Notes: generated by a model not told the origin, from the sequence alone. A DNA stretch of 21,635 bases from Rhodospirillaceae bacterium (GCA_002721775.1 PBLM01000036.1:5768-27402), one strand, 5' to 3'; positions 1 through 8,675 are shown, counted from the stretch's first letter. Numbers and translations: made by a program.

Positions 1-21
1 ATATCCGCCATACTTTTTTGA

Positions 22-531
22 TCAATGTTCAGGCGGCAACTCTGGCAGAGGTAGAATGTCGATTCCATCTTCACTCAGTTCACGCTGTTCTTCCTCCGTG
101 CAGGTGCCATAAATATTCTGCTCTTCAGATGTACCATTTTGAATTTTACGGGCCTCCTCAGCAAATCTTTTGCCCACGTTGGTAAATTCACTCTGAATTT
201 TCTGATGCAGGGCACGCAAGGCCATCCGAAAGGCCGCAGCGCCTTCCCCTACTGACGGAGCAAGAGCCGCAGATGGGCCCGTGGTGGTTGCTTCTGGTGA
301 AGACATAGGGTCAGCTGCAGGGGATGAAACATCCTGCTGCTGACCAGTTATGCGCGCTTTTGTCTTTGGAGTAGACAAGTTTGGGGCTGATAAACGTTTT
401 TTGAGATTTGTGCTTCCACAATAAGGACAGTCAAGCAGCCCTGCCTGCAGTTGATCGCGGATTGCATCAGCATCAGCAAACCAACCTTCAAATTCATGAT
501 CATATTCACAACCAAGCGAAAATTTTTTCAT
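22..531 (-). CDS. DUF1178 family protein
   Basis: This 169-residue protein is recognised as DUF1178 from its N-terminus. It has a C-x3-H pair (Cys8, His12) followed by the phrase EFEGWF and a CPYCG knuckle (Cys35, Cys38), which together look like a small metal-binding site. Residues about 52-100 are a low-complexity linker rich in Ser, Thr, Pro and Ala. The C-terminal part (about 100-169) is the charged helical region of the family and ends in Pro-rich IDILPLPELPPEH. The molecular function of the family is not known. The gene starts 63 nt after the secA stop on the same strand and has a good ribosome binding site (GAGAGGG) just before its ATG, so it is probably read through from secA. In many alphaproteobacteria this family sits next to the nitrilase-like amidase gene, which here is about 7 kb away. 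Family assignment is firm; function is unknown. Confidence 0.9.
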   Translation of the reverse strand: MKKFSLGCEYDHEFEGWFADADAIRDQLQAGLLDCPYCGSTNLKKRLSAPNLSTPKTKARITGQQQDVSSPAADPMSSPEATTTGPSAALAPSVGEGAAAFRMALRALHQKIQSEFTNVGKRFAEEARKIQNGTSEEQNIYGTCTEEEQRELSEDGIDILPLPELPPEH

Positions 532-594
532 GACCCTCTCACATATCCATCTTTTGTTCCCTTAGGATTTTTGCTCCTTTAGGTCGTTCCTCTT

Positions 595-3195
595 TTAAAT
601 TTTACCGCAGCAATGTTTGTATTTTTTACCTGAGCCACAGGGACAGGGCGCATTGCGCGGCACTTTGCCAGCGGGAGCTGCTGCTGTTGGGGCTGCTTTT
701 GAAGGAGCCAAATCTTCATCAGTTTGGCGCAGTTCAACATGCGATAATGCCATCGTCACCGTCTGCCGCATGGTTGTCAGCATCGCTTCAAACATTATAA
801 AGGCTTCGCGCTTATATTCATTCAAAGGATCTTTTTGGGCATAGGCACGCAGATTGATCCCTTGACGCAGCTGTTCAAGCTGAAGCAGATGTTCTTTCCA
901 TTGCTGATCCAGCACCTGAAGTAGAAGAGATTTTTCGGCCATCCGCATAATTTCCGGGCCAAATCGTGTACCTTTTTCAGCCATATAGCTATCTGACAGA
1001 CTTTGCAGGCGTTCTGTGATTTCTTCGTCAGCAATGCCGTCTTCTGCGATCCAGTCCTCAGCCGGAATATCAAGACCAAGTGTTTCACGGGATGAGGCTT
1101 TCAGCTTTTCTGCATCCCACTGCTCAGCAAAACTGTTTTGCGGGATTGCCTCTGCAACAATTGTGTCGATCGCATCATGACGCATATCACGCACTGTTTC
1201 ATGTACATTCGGGGTTTCCATAATTTCCTTGCGTTGCGAAAAAATCACCTGACGCTGATCATTCATTACATCATCATAGCGCAACAGCTGTTTGCGGATT
1301 TCAAAGTTATGGGATTCAACCTTTGACTGGGCCTTTTCAACGGCTTTGTTAATCCAGGGATGGGTGATGGCCTCACCTTCTTCAAGGCCAAGTTTCTGCA
1401 GCATGCCATCCAGCTTTTCAGAACCAAATATCCGCATTAAATCATCCTCCAAAGACAGGAAGAATTTCGATGCACCCGGGTCCCCTTGACGACCAGTCCG
1501 GCCGCGCAGCTGGTTATCAATACGGCGCGATTCGTGACGTTCAGTACCCACTACATATAAACCACCTTCAGCCAGAGCATTAACTTTCAGTGTATCAATT
1601 TCAGAGGCAATTGCAGATGATTTTACCGCATCAACCTGACCCTCACCATCTATCGCTTCATGCAAGGTGCGCATATCAAGATTTCCGCCTAGCTGAATAT
1701 CGGTTCCCCGGCCAGCCATATTTGTAGCGATTGTTACCGCACCCGGCACACCAGCAAGAGCGATGATTTTTGCTTCTTCTTCGTGAAAACGGGCATTCAA
1801 GACCTGATGTTTGATTTTCTTCTTTTTCAGCGCTTCAGACAGCGCTTCTGATTTTTCAATTGTAACTGTGCCAACCAGGATAGGCTGACCACGTGACTGG
1901 CAATCTGTGATTAGTGCAATCACAGCTTCATCTCGCTCTTTGGAAGTCCGATAAACCTCATCATCATGGTCAATCCGCTTGACCTCAAGATTTGTGGGTA
2001 TGGCGACAACTTCTAAATTATAAATCTCAGAAAATTCCCCGGCTTCTGTTTGTGCTGTCCCTGTCATGCCAGCAAGCTTGTCATATAATCTAAAATAATT
2101 CTGATAAGTCACAGAAGCTAGAGTCTGGTTTTCAGCCTGAATCTGAAGGTTTTCCTTTGCTTCGATAGCCTGGTGCAGACCATCTGAGTAGCGGCGGCCT
2201 TCCATAGCCCGTCCGGTGAATTCATCAATGATAACAACTTGACCAGCTTTCACCATATAATGAGTGTCCCGCTGAAACATCTTATGTGCCCGCAACGCTT
2301 GATTCATGTGATGAAGCATGCTGACATTGGCAATATCATAAAGGCTACCATTCTCCATTAGGCCAGCTTCGATCAGTAGCTTTTCTGCATGCTGAACACC
2401 GGTTTCTGTCATGGTCACGCTGCGGGCTTTTTCGTCACGTTCGAAATCATCATCGCGCAAGGCAGCAACTAATTTATTTGCTGACTGATACAGACCCTGT
2501 GATGTTTCGGCTGGGCCAGAGATAATCAGAGGCGTTCTAGCCTCATCAATAAGGATAGAATCTACCTCATCCACAATGGCAAAATTATGTTCTCTCTGCA
2601 CCATATCTTTCAATGTGAATTTCAGATTATCCCGCAAATAATCAAAACCAAATTCATTATTGGTGCCATAGGTCACATCTGCCTGATAGGCTGCCCGTCG
2701 CACATCATCTTCAATACCCGGTATCACACAACCCACGCTCAGCCCTAAAAATTCATATACCCGACCCATCCAAACTGCATCACGACTGGCAAGATAATCA
2801 TTGACCGTTACCACATGCACGCCTCTGCCTGTTAACGCGTTCAGATAGACAGCCAGTGTCGCTACAAGTGTTTTCCCCTCACCTGTTTTCATTTCAGAAA
2901 TACGGCCTTCATGCAGGACGATCCCACCCATAAGCTGGACGTCGAAATGCCGCTGGCCAAGCGCTCGCACAGCAGCTTCACGGACAACAGCGAATGCATC
3001 GACAAGCAGATCATTTAAGCTTTCGCCAGCCTCATGGCGGCCTTTTAGTGTTGCTGTCATCTGCTTCAGACCATCATCACTCATCGCCTGATAAGTTGGC
3101 TCGGCAGCATTTATCGCATCAACTTGTAGCTGCAGCCTTTTAACGTCTTTGCTGCCAGTCTCTCCAAACAAGCTTTTGGCGAGTGATGAAAACAT
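595..3195 (-). CDS. secA: Preprotein translocase ATPase SecA
   Basis: SecA is the cytoplasmic ATPase motor that drives unfolded precursors through the SecYEG channel. The 866-residue product is full length for an alphaproteobacterial SecA (E. coli has 901). Visible marks are Walker A MKTGEGKT at residues 102-109, the DEVD box at 209-212 followed by [15 protein letters not shown], the second-motor-domain motif [10 protein letters not shown], the [11 protein letters not shown] motif, and a C-terminal zinc motif [13 protein letters not shown] (Cys851, 853, 862, 863) that in the family binds SecB and phospholipid. The ATG is preceded by AAGGGGAATAAGG, a good Shine-Dalgarno region. The gene is divergent from a secreted parvulin gene and is followed by a DUF1178 gene. 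A sigma70-type promoter lies about 115 nt upstream. Nothing is truncated or missing. Confidence 0.99.
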   Translation of the reverse strand: MFSSLAKSLFGETGSKDVKRLQLQVDAINAAEPTYQAMSDDGLKQMTATLKGRHEAGESLNDLLVDAFAVVREAAVRALGQRHFDVQLMGGIVLHEGRISEMKTGEGKTLVATLAVYLNALTGRGVHVVTVNDYLASRDAVWMGRVYEFLGLSVGCVIPGIEDDVRRAAYQADVTYGTNNEFGFDYLRDNLKFTLKDMVQREHNFAIVDEVDSILIDEARTPLIISGPAETSQGLYQSANKLVAALRDDDFERDEKARSVTMTETGVQHAEKLLIEAGLMENGSLYDIANVSMLHHMNQALRAHKMFQRDTHYMVKAGQVVIIDEFTGRAMEGRRYSDGLHQAIEAKENLQIQAENQTLASVTYQNYFRLYDKLAGMTGTAQTEAGEFSEIYNLEVVAIPTNLEVKRIDHDDEVYRTSKERDEAVIALITDCQSRGQPILVGTVTIEKSEALSEALKKKKIKHQVLNARFHEEEAKIIALAGVPGAVTIATNMAGRGTDIQLGGNLDMRTLHEAIDGEGQVDAVKSSAIASEIDTLKVNALAEGGLYVVGTERHESRRIDNQLRGRTGRQGDPGASKFFLSLEDDLMRIFGSEKLDGMLQKLGLEEGEAITHPWINKAVEKAQSKVESHNFEIRKQLLRYDDVMNDQRQVIFSQRKEIMETPNVHETVRDMRHDAIDTIVAEAIPQNSFAEQWDAEKLKASSRETLGLDIPAEDWIAEDGIADEEITERLQSLSDSYMAEKGTRFGPEIMRMAEKSLLLQVLDQQWKEHLLQLEQLRQGINLRAYAQKDPLNEYKREAFIMFEAMLTTMRQTVTMALSHVELRQTDEDLAPSKAAPTAAAPAGKVPRNAPCPCGSGKKYKHCCGKI

Positions 3196-3536
3196 ATACC
3201 TTATTCCCCTTATCCACTTGATTTAGGGTCCAAACGATGAAAACCGATATGGATATTACCAGTATAAAACCCCGACATGCCTGACTGACAATGAGCGCTC
3301 TACCCTTTGCAGATAGGCATTGAACTAGTCTTTGTCAAACAAAAGTAGGGCACGCTGGTCCCTGCGGCTGGAATTTTCACTGCCTTCCCAGTTGCCGGAG
3401 CTGTCAGCAATATGGTAAGCGGAACAGAAGTGTCAAACATAAGTGAACGGGCTGGCAGTCAATGGCGATGACAGGCCCCTGCCCGCTTGAGGTTCCAGCG
3501 AACCCAGAATAGCTGACTAAAGTAAGGAAAAGACAG
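3196..3536. other. Divergent intergenic region secA / parvulin
   Basis: This 341-nt gap separates two divergently read genes. It contains the secA promoter (3310-3338), the secA leader and its ribosome binding site. On the other side, AAGGAAAAG lies just before the parvulin ATG and is a good Shine-Dalgarno. No convincing promoter for the plus-strand gene was found, although it must lie here. A short G+C-rich inverted repeat (CGGGC at 3448-3452 with GCCCG at 3481-3485) is present, but its loop is long and it has no U tract. No coding frame longer than about 20 codons looks real. Confidence 0.6.
3310..3338 (-). promoter_or_regulatory. Probable sigma70 promoter of secA
   Basis: Read on the minus strand, a perfect -35 box TTGACA (3333-3338) is followed after exactly 17 nt by TATCTG (3310-3315), which keeps the first two bases of the -10 consensus. 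Transcription would start near 3303, leaving a 5' untranslated leader of about 105-110 nt before secA. A second possible -10 (TATACT) lies closer to the gene with a less well spaced TTGTCA. Assigned from sequence only. Confidence 0.6.
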
Positions 3537-4418
3537 ATGAAATCATTGACAAATCGCTCTCTTATTCAAGTGCTAAAAGCTTTTAGCGCTCTGATCCTGT
3601 GTTCAGTTTTTCAGCCTGTTTGGGCGCAAGACACTCCAAAAATCGCTGTTGCCACCGTGAATGGCGAAGAAATTTATCTAGACGAAGTGATGGTCCTTCG
3701 GGATCGGCTGCCTGCTGACTTGCTTCAACAGCCTATGGAAACCTATTTTGATAGACTTGTGGATGATATCATCGACTCTCGTCTGGCCGCTGCGGCAGGA
3801 AATGAAGCTGGTCTGACAGAAAACCCTGAAGTCCTGCGACGGATGAGCATAGCGGCCCACCGCGTTCTGGCTGAGGCCTGGATCAGTGACGAAATCAGAA
3901 AAAGAGTAACGGATACTGAACTAAAAGCTGCTTACAAAACTTATATTGCTGACACGGGTTCGCGTGAGGAAGTAAAAGCAAGCCATATTCTAGTATCTGA
4001 AAAACAAACCGCCGAAGACATCATCAGCCAACTTAACAGCGGGGCTGATTTCATTATGCTAGCTAAAGAAAAATCAACTGGGCCAAGTGGGCCAAATGGC
4101 GGTGATTTAGGGTATTTTGGCCGCGGGGCGATGCTCCCTGCTTTTGAAACTGCTGCTTTTGACCTTGATATCGGCCAACATTCACAAACCCCCGTGCAGA
4201 CGCAGTTTGGTTGGCATGTCATCCTGCTTGAAGACAAGCGCACAGCTGAACCGCCGAGTTATGATGCCCTTCAGCCGCAATTACAACAAAATCTGATCAA
4301 CCAAAATCTAACTAGACTGCTGGACGGGTTGCGGCAGAGTGCGTCTTTTTCCAAACGCAGCTTCGCTGACATCCGCAAGGACGCTAAAGCAGCAAATGAA
4401 AATAACGCGGCAAACTGA
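3537..4418 (+). CDS. Secreted parvulin-type peptidyl-prolyl isomerase
   Basis: The 293-residue product begins with a Sec signal peptide: a basic start, a hydrophobic core (about 9-25) and a VWA-QD cleavage site after Ala30. The residue before Cys22 is Leu, so this does not look like a lipobox and the mature protein should be soluble in the periplasm. Residues about 45-140 form the SurA-N-like helical chaperone part. Residues about 145-234 are the parvulin rotamase domain, with VKASHILV, the GPNGGDLGYFGRGAMLPAFE block and QFGWHVILLED. It would catalyse cis-trans isomerisation of proline bonds in exported proteins, acting next to the product of the neighbouring secA. A strong Shine-Dalgarno (AAGGAAAAG) supports the start. 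argJ follows after 12 nt. The exact subfamily (SurA, PrsA or PpiC-like) cannot be fixed by eye. Confidence 0.93.
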   Translation: MKSLTNRSLIQVLKAFSALILCSVFQPVWAQDTPKIAVATVNGEEIYLDEVMVLRDRLPADLLQQPMETYFDRLVDDIIDSRLAAAAGNEAGLTENPEVLRRMSIAAHRVLAEAWISDEIRKRVTDTELKAAYKTYIADTGSREEVKASHILVSEKQTAEDIISQLNSGADFIMLAKEKSTGPSGPNGGDLGYFGRGAMLPAFETAAFDLDIGQHSQTPVQTQFGWHVILLEDKRTAEPPSYDALQPQLQQNLINQNLTRLLDGLRQSASFSKRSFADIRKDAKAANENNAAN

Positions 4419-4430
4419 TACATTATAGTC

Positions 4431-5666
4431 ATGGTAGAACTAACTCCCTCTCCACTAGCTCCGGCGCAGTTTCCTAACCTGCCTGCTATTGCCGGCATAA
4501 AGCTGGCGACAGCAGCAACCGGTCTAAAATATACAGGCCGAGACGATTTGTTTCTTTTGCTTGCTGATGAAGGCACTAGTTTTGCCGGTGTGTTCACAAA
4601 AAGTGCCACAGCTGCTGCGCCTGTGCATGTATCTCGTGAAGGACTGAAAAGTGGACACGCACGTGCTGTGTTGACCAATGCTGGTAACGCCAATGCTTTC
4701 ACTGGCCGCGCAGGTGATGCAGAGATTTCAACCTACAGGTCAGCCTTTGCCACTGCTCTTGGCCTGACAGAAGAGCAGATTCTAATCGCCTCAACAGGTG
4801 TTATCGGTGAGCCGCTGGACGGGAAGGCAATTGCTGCCTTTGCCTCGCAAATAAACAATCATAAAGGTAGCGCCAGCTGGCATGATGCTGCTTTAGCAAT
4901 CCGCACAACAGATACCTTTCCCAAAGGAGCCAGCAGGAGTCTGATGCTAGAAGGTCAGCGTGTCACCATTAACGGGATTGCGAAAGGGTCTGGAATGATA
5001 GCGCCTGATATGGCGACCATGCTGGCCTATATCGCCACAGATGCATCGATCGCCGCAGCCTGTCTACAGCAGATGCAGGAAAAGGCAGTCAACGAAAGTT
5101 TTAACGCCATCACTGTGGACAGTGACACATCCACATCAGATAGTGTCTATCTGCTGGCAACAAATAAAGCAGACCATCAGCAAATCACTAATATGAAAAG
5201 TAAGCTAGGAGAGACTTTCTATAAAGCCCTGACGGGTGTCATGATTGATCTAGCTCAACAGATTGTAAAAGATGGTGAAGGAGCAAGTAAATTCATCACT
5301 GTGCGCGTGCACTCAGCAGAGACGGATGCGGATGCTCAGACCATTGCCTTTGCTATTGCCAATTCCCCTCTGGTTAAAACCGCGGTTGCTGGGGCGGATG
5401 CAAATTGGGGCCGGATTGTCATGGCTGTTGGCAAGTCTGGGGCTAAGGCAGACCGCGACCGGCTGGGGATCAGTATTGGTGGGATTGTCATTGCAAAAAA
5501 TGGCCAGCGCAAAGATGGATATGATGAAGTTCCTGTGGCCGCGCATATGGCTAGCAATGACATTGACATTCTAGTCAATGTGGGTCTTGGGTCGGGGGAG
5601 GCAGTTGTCTGGACCTGTGATTTAACCCATGGCTATATCGCGATCAATGCAGATTATAGAAGTTAG
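4431..5666 (+). CDS. argJ: Glutamate N-acetyltransferase / amino-acid acetyltransferase ArgJ
   Basis: ArgJ transfers the acetyl group of N-acetylornithine to glutamate, recycling it in arginine synthesis; bifunctional forms can also use acetyl-CoA. The 411-residue length is typical. The precursor cleaves itself before a threonine in the motif KGSGMIAPDMATML; here the nucleophile is Thr196 after Ala195, so alpha and beta chains would form. The oxyanion-hole segment STGVIGEPL is at 121-129, and GADANWGRI and the closing NADYRS end are also family marks. The start lies 12 nt after the parvulin stop with no clear Shine-Dalgarno, so translation is probably coupled. The 3' end nearly touches mutT. 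The secA-parvulin-argJ-mutT grouping is common in alphaproteobacteria. Mono- or bifunctionality cannot be read from the sequence. Confidence 0.98.
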   Translation: MVELTPSPLAPAQFPNLPAIAGIKLATAATGLKYTGRDDLFLLLADEGTSFAGVFTKSATAAAPVHVSREGLKSGHARAVLTNAGNANAFTGRAGDAEISTYRSAFATALGLTEEQILIASTGVIGEPLDGKAIAAFASQINNHKGSASWHDAALAIRTTDTFPKGASRSLMLEGQRVTINGIAKGSGMIAPDMATMLAYIATDASIAAACLQQMQEKAVNESFNAITVDSDTSTSDSVYLLATNKADHQQITNMKSKLGETFYKALTGVMIDLAQQIVKDGEGASKFITVRVHSAETDADAQTIAFAIANSPLVKTAVAGADANWGRIVMAVGKSGAKADRDRLGISIGGIVIAKNGQRKDGYDEVPVAAHMASNDIDILVNVGLGSGEAVVWTCDLTHGYIAINADYRS

Positions 5667-5670
5667 CCCG

Positions 5671-6099
5671 ATGAAAGTTGCAACTGAGTCCCCTTCGCCG
5701 CTTCTGGTAATCCCAGCAATCGCGCTGGTAGATGGTGACGGCCGGCTATTGCTGGCAAAGCGTCCGATGAATAAGCCAATGGCTGGATTATGGGAGTTTC
5801 CCGGCGGCAAGATAGAGAGAGGCGAAACGCCTGAGCAGGCTCTGATTCGCGAAATTAATGAGGAGTTGGGCGTAAACACGGAACAATCATGTCTTGCCCC
5901 GATCAGCTTTGCCTCACATGCCTATGATGCATTTCACCTTCTGTTGCTTTTATATATCTGCCGCCGCTGGAAGGGCCGCCCAGAACCGCTAGAGGGCGGT
6001 GAGTTGGCCTGGGTAAAGCCATCCAAATTACGCCATTATGATATGCCGCCCGCAAATAAAGAGTTTATCTCTGTTCTTCAGGACCTGCTCTTTTCCTGA
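5671..6099 (+). CDS. mutT: MutT/Nudix hydrolase, 8-oxo-dGTP diphosphatase type
   Basis: The 142-residue protein has a perfect Nudix box from Gly46 to Val68 (G-x5-E-x7-RE-I-N-EE-L-G-V), preceded by LLLAKRPMNKPMAGLWEFPGG, the usual MutT entry strand. MutT cleans the nucleotide pool of oxidised GTP by hydrolysing it to the monophosphate. The chosen ATG lies 4 nt after the argJ stop and leaves only a short lead-in to the first strand. A longer frame from 5629 would overlap argJ by 38 nt and add 14 residues that do not look like MutT. No strong Shine-Dalgarno is seen, which fits coupling to argJ. There is no thiamin-phosphate synthase-like C-terminal extension of the sort fused to MutT in some bacteria. 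Substrate is inferred from family and neighbourhood. Confidence 0.9.
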   Translation: MKVATESPSPLLVIPAIALVDGDGRLLLAKRPMNKPMAGLWEFPGGKIERGETPEQALIREINEELGVNTEQSCLAPISFASHAYDAFHLLLLLYICRRWKGRPEPLEGGELAWVKPSKLRHYDMPPANKEFISVLQDLLFS

Positions 6100-6143
6100 A
6101 GCCGGCAAACCGCGTTTCAAAGTCAAATAATCTGTTGACTATA

Positions 6144-7067
6144 TTAGTTGCTTTTCAACGATGTTTCTGTTGTACCTAGCGCCTCCGCAAACTGGTTGGC
6201 CGCACTGCTCGGACGTAAGGGTTGAGGCTGGCTAGTATCAGGGGCCCAGCCGGTTAGAGTAATCAGCTCGACAGTGACCTTGATCTGCCCGCCAGAGTGT
6301 GCGAATTTTTCCTGATAAAGCGCTGCCGCACGCATAAACACCGCCCGTGGCGTGAAATTACTTATGCGGCCAAAAAGACAATTCTGGCCACCCATCGCCC
6401 TAATATCAGCCATTAAGCGAAACATATCGGGATAAGTCACCGTCAAAAGCTCAGCATCAGCGACTGGCAGGGCAAATCCGGCTCGCTGCAGCAAACTGCC
6501 TAGATCACGAATATCTGCCATAGGCATGCAGCGCGGACTGATGCCACCACAAATTTCCGTTTCCGCCTCAGCAAGGCAGCCCCGCAATTCAGATAGTGTG
6601 CGCCCGCCAAGAAGATTAGTGAGCAACAACCCATCAGGCCGCAAAGCAAGGCAAATCTGGGACAGCATGCCTGGCAGATCATTCATCCAGTGCAAAAACA
6701 TAGCCGATAAGACAGCATCACAAGAGGCTGGTGCAATAGGCAGAATATCGTCTGACATTACAAGGTTTTTTTGCACAAACGGGTTAGCTAATCTGGCCTG
6801 CTGAATAAAAGCTGCTGAAGGATCTACCTGTGTAAACTTCAAGTGCTGTTTATCAAAGCGCGTTGGCAAGGCCGCACCCATCTGCCCGCCATGACAGCCG
6901 AGATCAAGAATATCTGTAAAATCACGTCTGACCAGTTCTAACCGCTCAGCCAGACGAGCGCAGGCCAATTCTTTCAAAAAAGCGGTTTTCTTATAGCTAG
7001 CTGCCGCACGGTTGCGGTTATGCTGCCAGGCAGACCTATCAAATATCTGTGGCGGTATCTGAACCAT
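6144..7067 (-). CDS. Class I SAM-dependent methyltransferase-fold protein, BioC/NDUFAF5-like
   Basis: The 307-residue protein has a Rossmann-type SAM site with motif I DILDLGCHGGQMG (about 52-64), and CDAVLSAMFLHWMNDLPGML further on as the post-motif region. The start IFDRSAWQHNRNRAA and the end GWAPDTSQPQPLRPSSA are the marks of the alphaproteobacterial branch related to mitochondrial NDUFAF5, a complex I assembly factor that hydroxylates an arginine of a complex I subunit, and to BioC. A role in respiratory complex I maturation is therefore possible but is inferred from family only. The gene is convergent with mutT (44 nt between stops) and divergent from glutaredoxin across a long gap. A possible promoter is at 7131-7159. 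Confidence 0.85.
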   Translation of the reverse strand: MVQIPPQIFDRSAWQHNRNRAAASYKKTAFLKELACARLAERLELVRRDFTDILDLGCHGGQMGAALPTRFDKQHLKFTQVDPSAAFIQQARLANPFVQKNLVMSDDILPIAPASCDAVLSAMFLHWMNDLPGMLSQICLALRPDGLLLTNLLGGRTLSELRGCLAEAETEICGGISPRCMPMADIRDLGSLLQRAGFALPVADAELLTVTYPDMFRLMADIRAMGGQNCLFGRISNFTPRAVFMRAAALYQEKFAHSGGQIKVTVELITLTGWAPDTSQPQPLRPSSAANQFAEALGTTETSLKSN

Positions 7068-7130
7068 ATCGGAAGATTCAGTGCAAAGTGCACATCCTGT
7101 GCTGGGTTTCTACTTTTTTAATCTAGACGC

Positions 7131-7159
7131 GTTATAGGGCAAATATCAGCAGAACGCAA
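7131..7159 (-). promoter_or_regulatory. Possible promoter of the methyltransferase gene
   Basis: On the minus strand, TTGCGT (7154-7159) and TATAAC (7131-7136) are separated by 17 nt. The -10 box matches the consensus at five of six positions; the -35 box keeps only TTG. Transcription would start about 57 nt before the gene. Weak to moderate support from sequence only. Confidence 0.35.
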
Positions 7160-7368
7160 ACCAGGGCAATATAGCCCGAGTCGTGATGAGATGCATATCA
7201 CAAAGCCTTTTACAACCAGCCTTTACCTGTTCTTCTACACAAAACATGCAGCTAGCATGGGCCATCTCAGCTGAATAGATAGGAAAAAATATCAGGCAGG
7301 CCTTTGCAGTCAGTGACATAAGGAGCGAGCGGGAGATAGTTCACAAATTTTTTATGTTCGATGATATG

Positions 7369-7387
7369 ATGATAGAGTACGTATCAT
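7369..7387. repeat. Imperfect palindrome, possible operator
   Basis: ATGATA (7369-7374) is repeated inverted as TATCAT (7382-7387) around a 7-nt spacer, with two further matching pairs just outside after one mismatch. A TATAAA box begins at 7388, immediately after the right arm. The shape is that of a dimeric repressor site overlapping a promoter, but no matching regulator is known from the window. Confidence 0.3.
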
Positions 7388-7554
7388 TATAAAGCTGAAT
7401 GAAGGCACTGTTTCACCAGATAGATCGCAGGGCAGCTGATGCAACGGTCTTTGCTCGCATGCGATGGATAGTGTCTTGTGTTCTAAGCTATCTGTCCCCA
7501 TATACTGAAAATACGAACAAAACCTTTGTAATTATGAATAAGGACCTGTGCAAA

Positions 7555-7830
7555 ATGTCCACGCTATATGGCAAGATAGAAATTTACACAACGATGTTTT
7601 GCCCGTTTTGTGTCCAAGCCAAGCAGCTTCTGGATTCAAAGCAGGTTATGTATGATGAGATTGATGTCACAGCCAGACTAAGCTTACGCAAGACCATGAC
7701 CAGACGTGCTAACGGACGCACCTCTGTGCCACAGATTTTTATCAATGGACAGCACATTGGCGGGTGCAATGAATTAGTTGCCCTTCAGCAGTCAGGCCAG
7801 TTGGACAGGCTGCTTCAGCTTGCCTGCTGA
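7555..7830 (+). CDS. grxC: Glutaredoxin, GrxC-like dithiol type
   Basis: The 91-residue protein has the thioredoxin fold of glutaredoxins, with the active site CPFC at Cys16-Cys19, the cis-proline segment TSVP (Pro59) and the glutathione-binding IGGCNEL (69-74). It reduces disulfides and glutathione mixed disulfides using glutathione. Most family members have CPYC; the Tyr-to-Phe change is conservative. The ATG at 7555 puts the first strand (KIEIYTT) at residue 7, as expected, and AAGGA lies 11 nt upstream. An in-frame ATG at 7534 would add 7 residues, and the frame stays open to 7399 without family similarity. Its stop overlaps the start of the next gene (TGATG), so the two are translationally coupled. 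Confidence 0.92.
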   Translation: MSTLYGKIEIYTTMFCPFCVQAKQLLDSKQVMYDEIDVTARLSLRKTMTRRANGRTSVPQIFINGQHIGGCNELVALQQSGQLDRLLQLAC

Positions 7831-8654
7831 TGAAACGCACAGTTCAGGTTGCTGTTCTGCAATATTGTGCCGGCCCAGACCAGGCCAGCACCCTTCCACT
7901 TGTGAGACGACTAATTATAGAAGCAGCTAAAAGTGGCGCTGCGTTCATTTGCTTGCCGGAATGTGCAAACTTTCTGGCAAAAGACCGGGTGGCCTTGCGC
8001 GAACTTGCAGAGGATGAGGCTTCCAGCCAGAGCCTGTCCTGCCTGCGGGAACTTGCGAAAACATATCAAATTCATGTCAACGCAGGGTCATTGATGATGC
8101 GTGCAGATGCTGATGACCGACAGGCCAACCGAAGCTACCTTATAGGTCCAGAGGGAACTATTTTGGCCCGCTATGACAAAATCCACATGTTTGATGCAGA
8201 TGTTGGTGATGGGAGGCAATACCGGGAATCTCAGCATTTCAAACCAGGTGACGCACTGGTCTATTGTAAGACAGCGATTGGTCATATCGGCTTGTCTATC
8301 TGTTATGACATCCGTTTTCCTCATCTTTATCGCCAACTCGGCCAAGCCGGGGCTGAAATAATCACAATACCCGCAGCCTTCACCCAGACAACAGGGGAAG
8401 CACACTGGCATGTCCTGCAGCGTGCACGAGCGATTGAAACGGGAAGTTTTATTCTGGCGGCAGCACAATGCGGCAAACATTCTGATGGCCGGCAAACCTA
8501 TGGGCACAGCCTTATCATTAACCCCTGGGGCGAAATACTGGCCGATGCTGGCGATAGGGCAGAGGGTTTTGTGCAGACTGAGATAAATTTAGATCAAGTA
8601 AAACAGGCAAGAAAAGCCCTGCGCCATCTGAAGCATCAGCCATACTATAAATGA
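7830..8654 (+). CDS. Nitrilase-superfamily amidase (Nit-type carbon-nitrogen hydrolase)
   Basis: The 274-residue protein carries the Glu-Lys-Cys triad of the nitrilase superfamily: Glu44 in ICLPECANF, Lys117 in ARYDKIHMFD and Cys158 in LSICYDIRFP. The CYDIRFP context places it with the Nit1/Nit2 branch, whose members hydrolyse deaminated glutathione (Nit1) or omega-amides such as alpha-ketoglutaramate (Nit2). Its ATG shares one base with the glutaredoxin stop, so both are made from one message. That pairing with a glutathione-using enzyme favours a glutathione-repair amidase, but this is inference. The gene is convergent with accA, 21 nt apart. Length is normal and no key residue is missing. 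Confidence 0.93.
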   Translation: MKRTVQVAVLQYCAGPDQASTLPLVRRLIIEAAKSGAAFICLPECANFLAKDRVALRELAEDEASSQSLSCLRELAKTYQIHVNAGSLMMRADADDRQANRSYLIGPEGTILARYDKIHMFDADVGDGRQYRESQHFKPGDALVYCKTAIGHIGLSICYDIRFPHLYRQLGQAGAEIITIPAAFTQTTGEAHWHVLQRARAIETGSFILAAAQCGKHSDGRQTYGHSLIINPWGEILADAGDRAEGFVQTEINLDQVKQARKALRHLKHQPYYK

Positions 8655-8675
8655 TCAAAAGACGGTTTACGCCCA

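Larger units (their letters stand above)
7068..7554. other. Long intergenic region, methyltransferase / glutaredoxin
   Basis: This gap of 487 nt between divergent genes contains no convincing coding region. An open frame continues upstream of glutaredoxin to 7399, but its first 52 codons match nothing recognisable and have no good ribosome binding site. Seen here are a possible minus-strand promoter (7131-7159), a short hairpin GGGC-aatata-GCCC, and a palindrome at 7369-7387. In many alphaproteobacteria the phosphoribosyltransferase-like competence gene comF occupies this spot; no PRPP-binding motif or other ComF remnant was seen in any frame. Confidence 0.5.

Noticed and set aside
3448..3485. 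G+C-rich inverted repeat as a terminator or riboswitch before the parvulin gene
   Set aside because: Only five base pairs close a loop of 28 nt, there is no U run, and it does not resemble any riboswitch known to me.
5629..5670. Upstream start of MutT inside argJ
   Set aside because: It would overlap argJ by 38 nt and add residues not seen in MutT; the ATG at 5671 is 4 nt after the argJ stop.
7399..7554. N-terminal extension of glutaredoxin by 52 codons
   Set aside because: The added residues have no likeness to glutaredoxin or a targeting signal, and the family domain starts right after the ATG at 7555.
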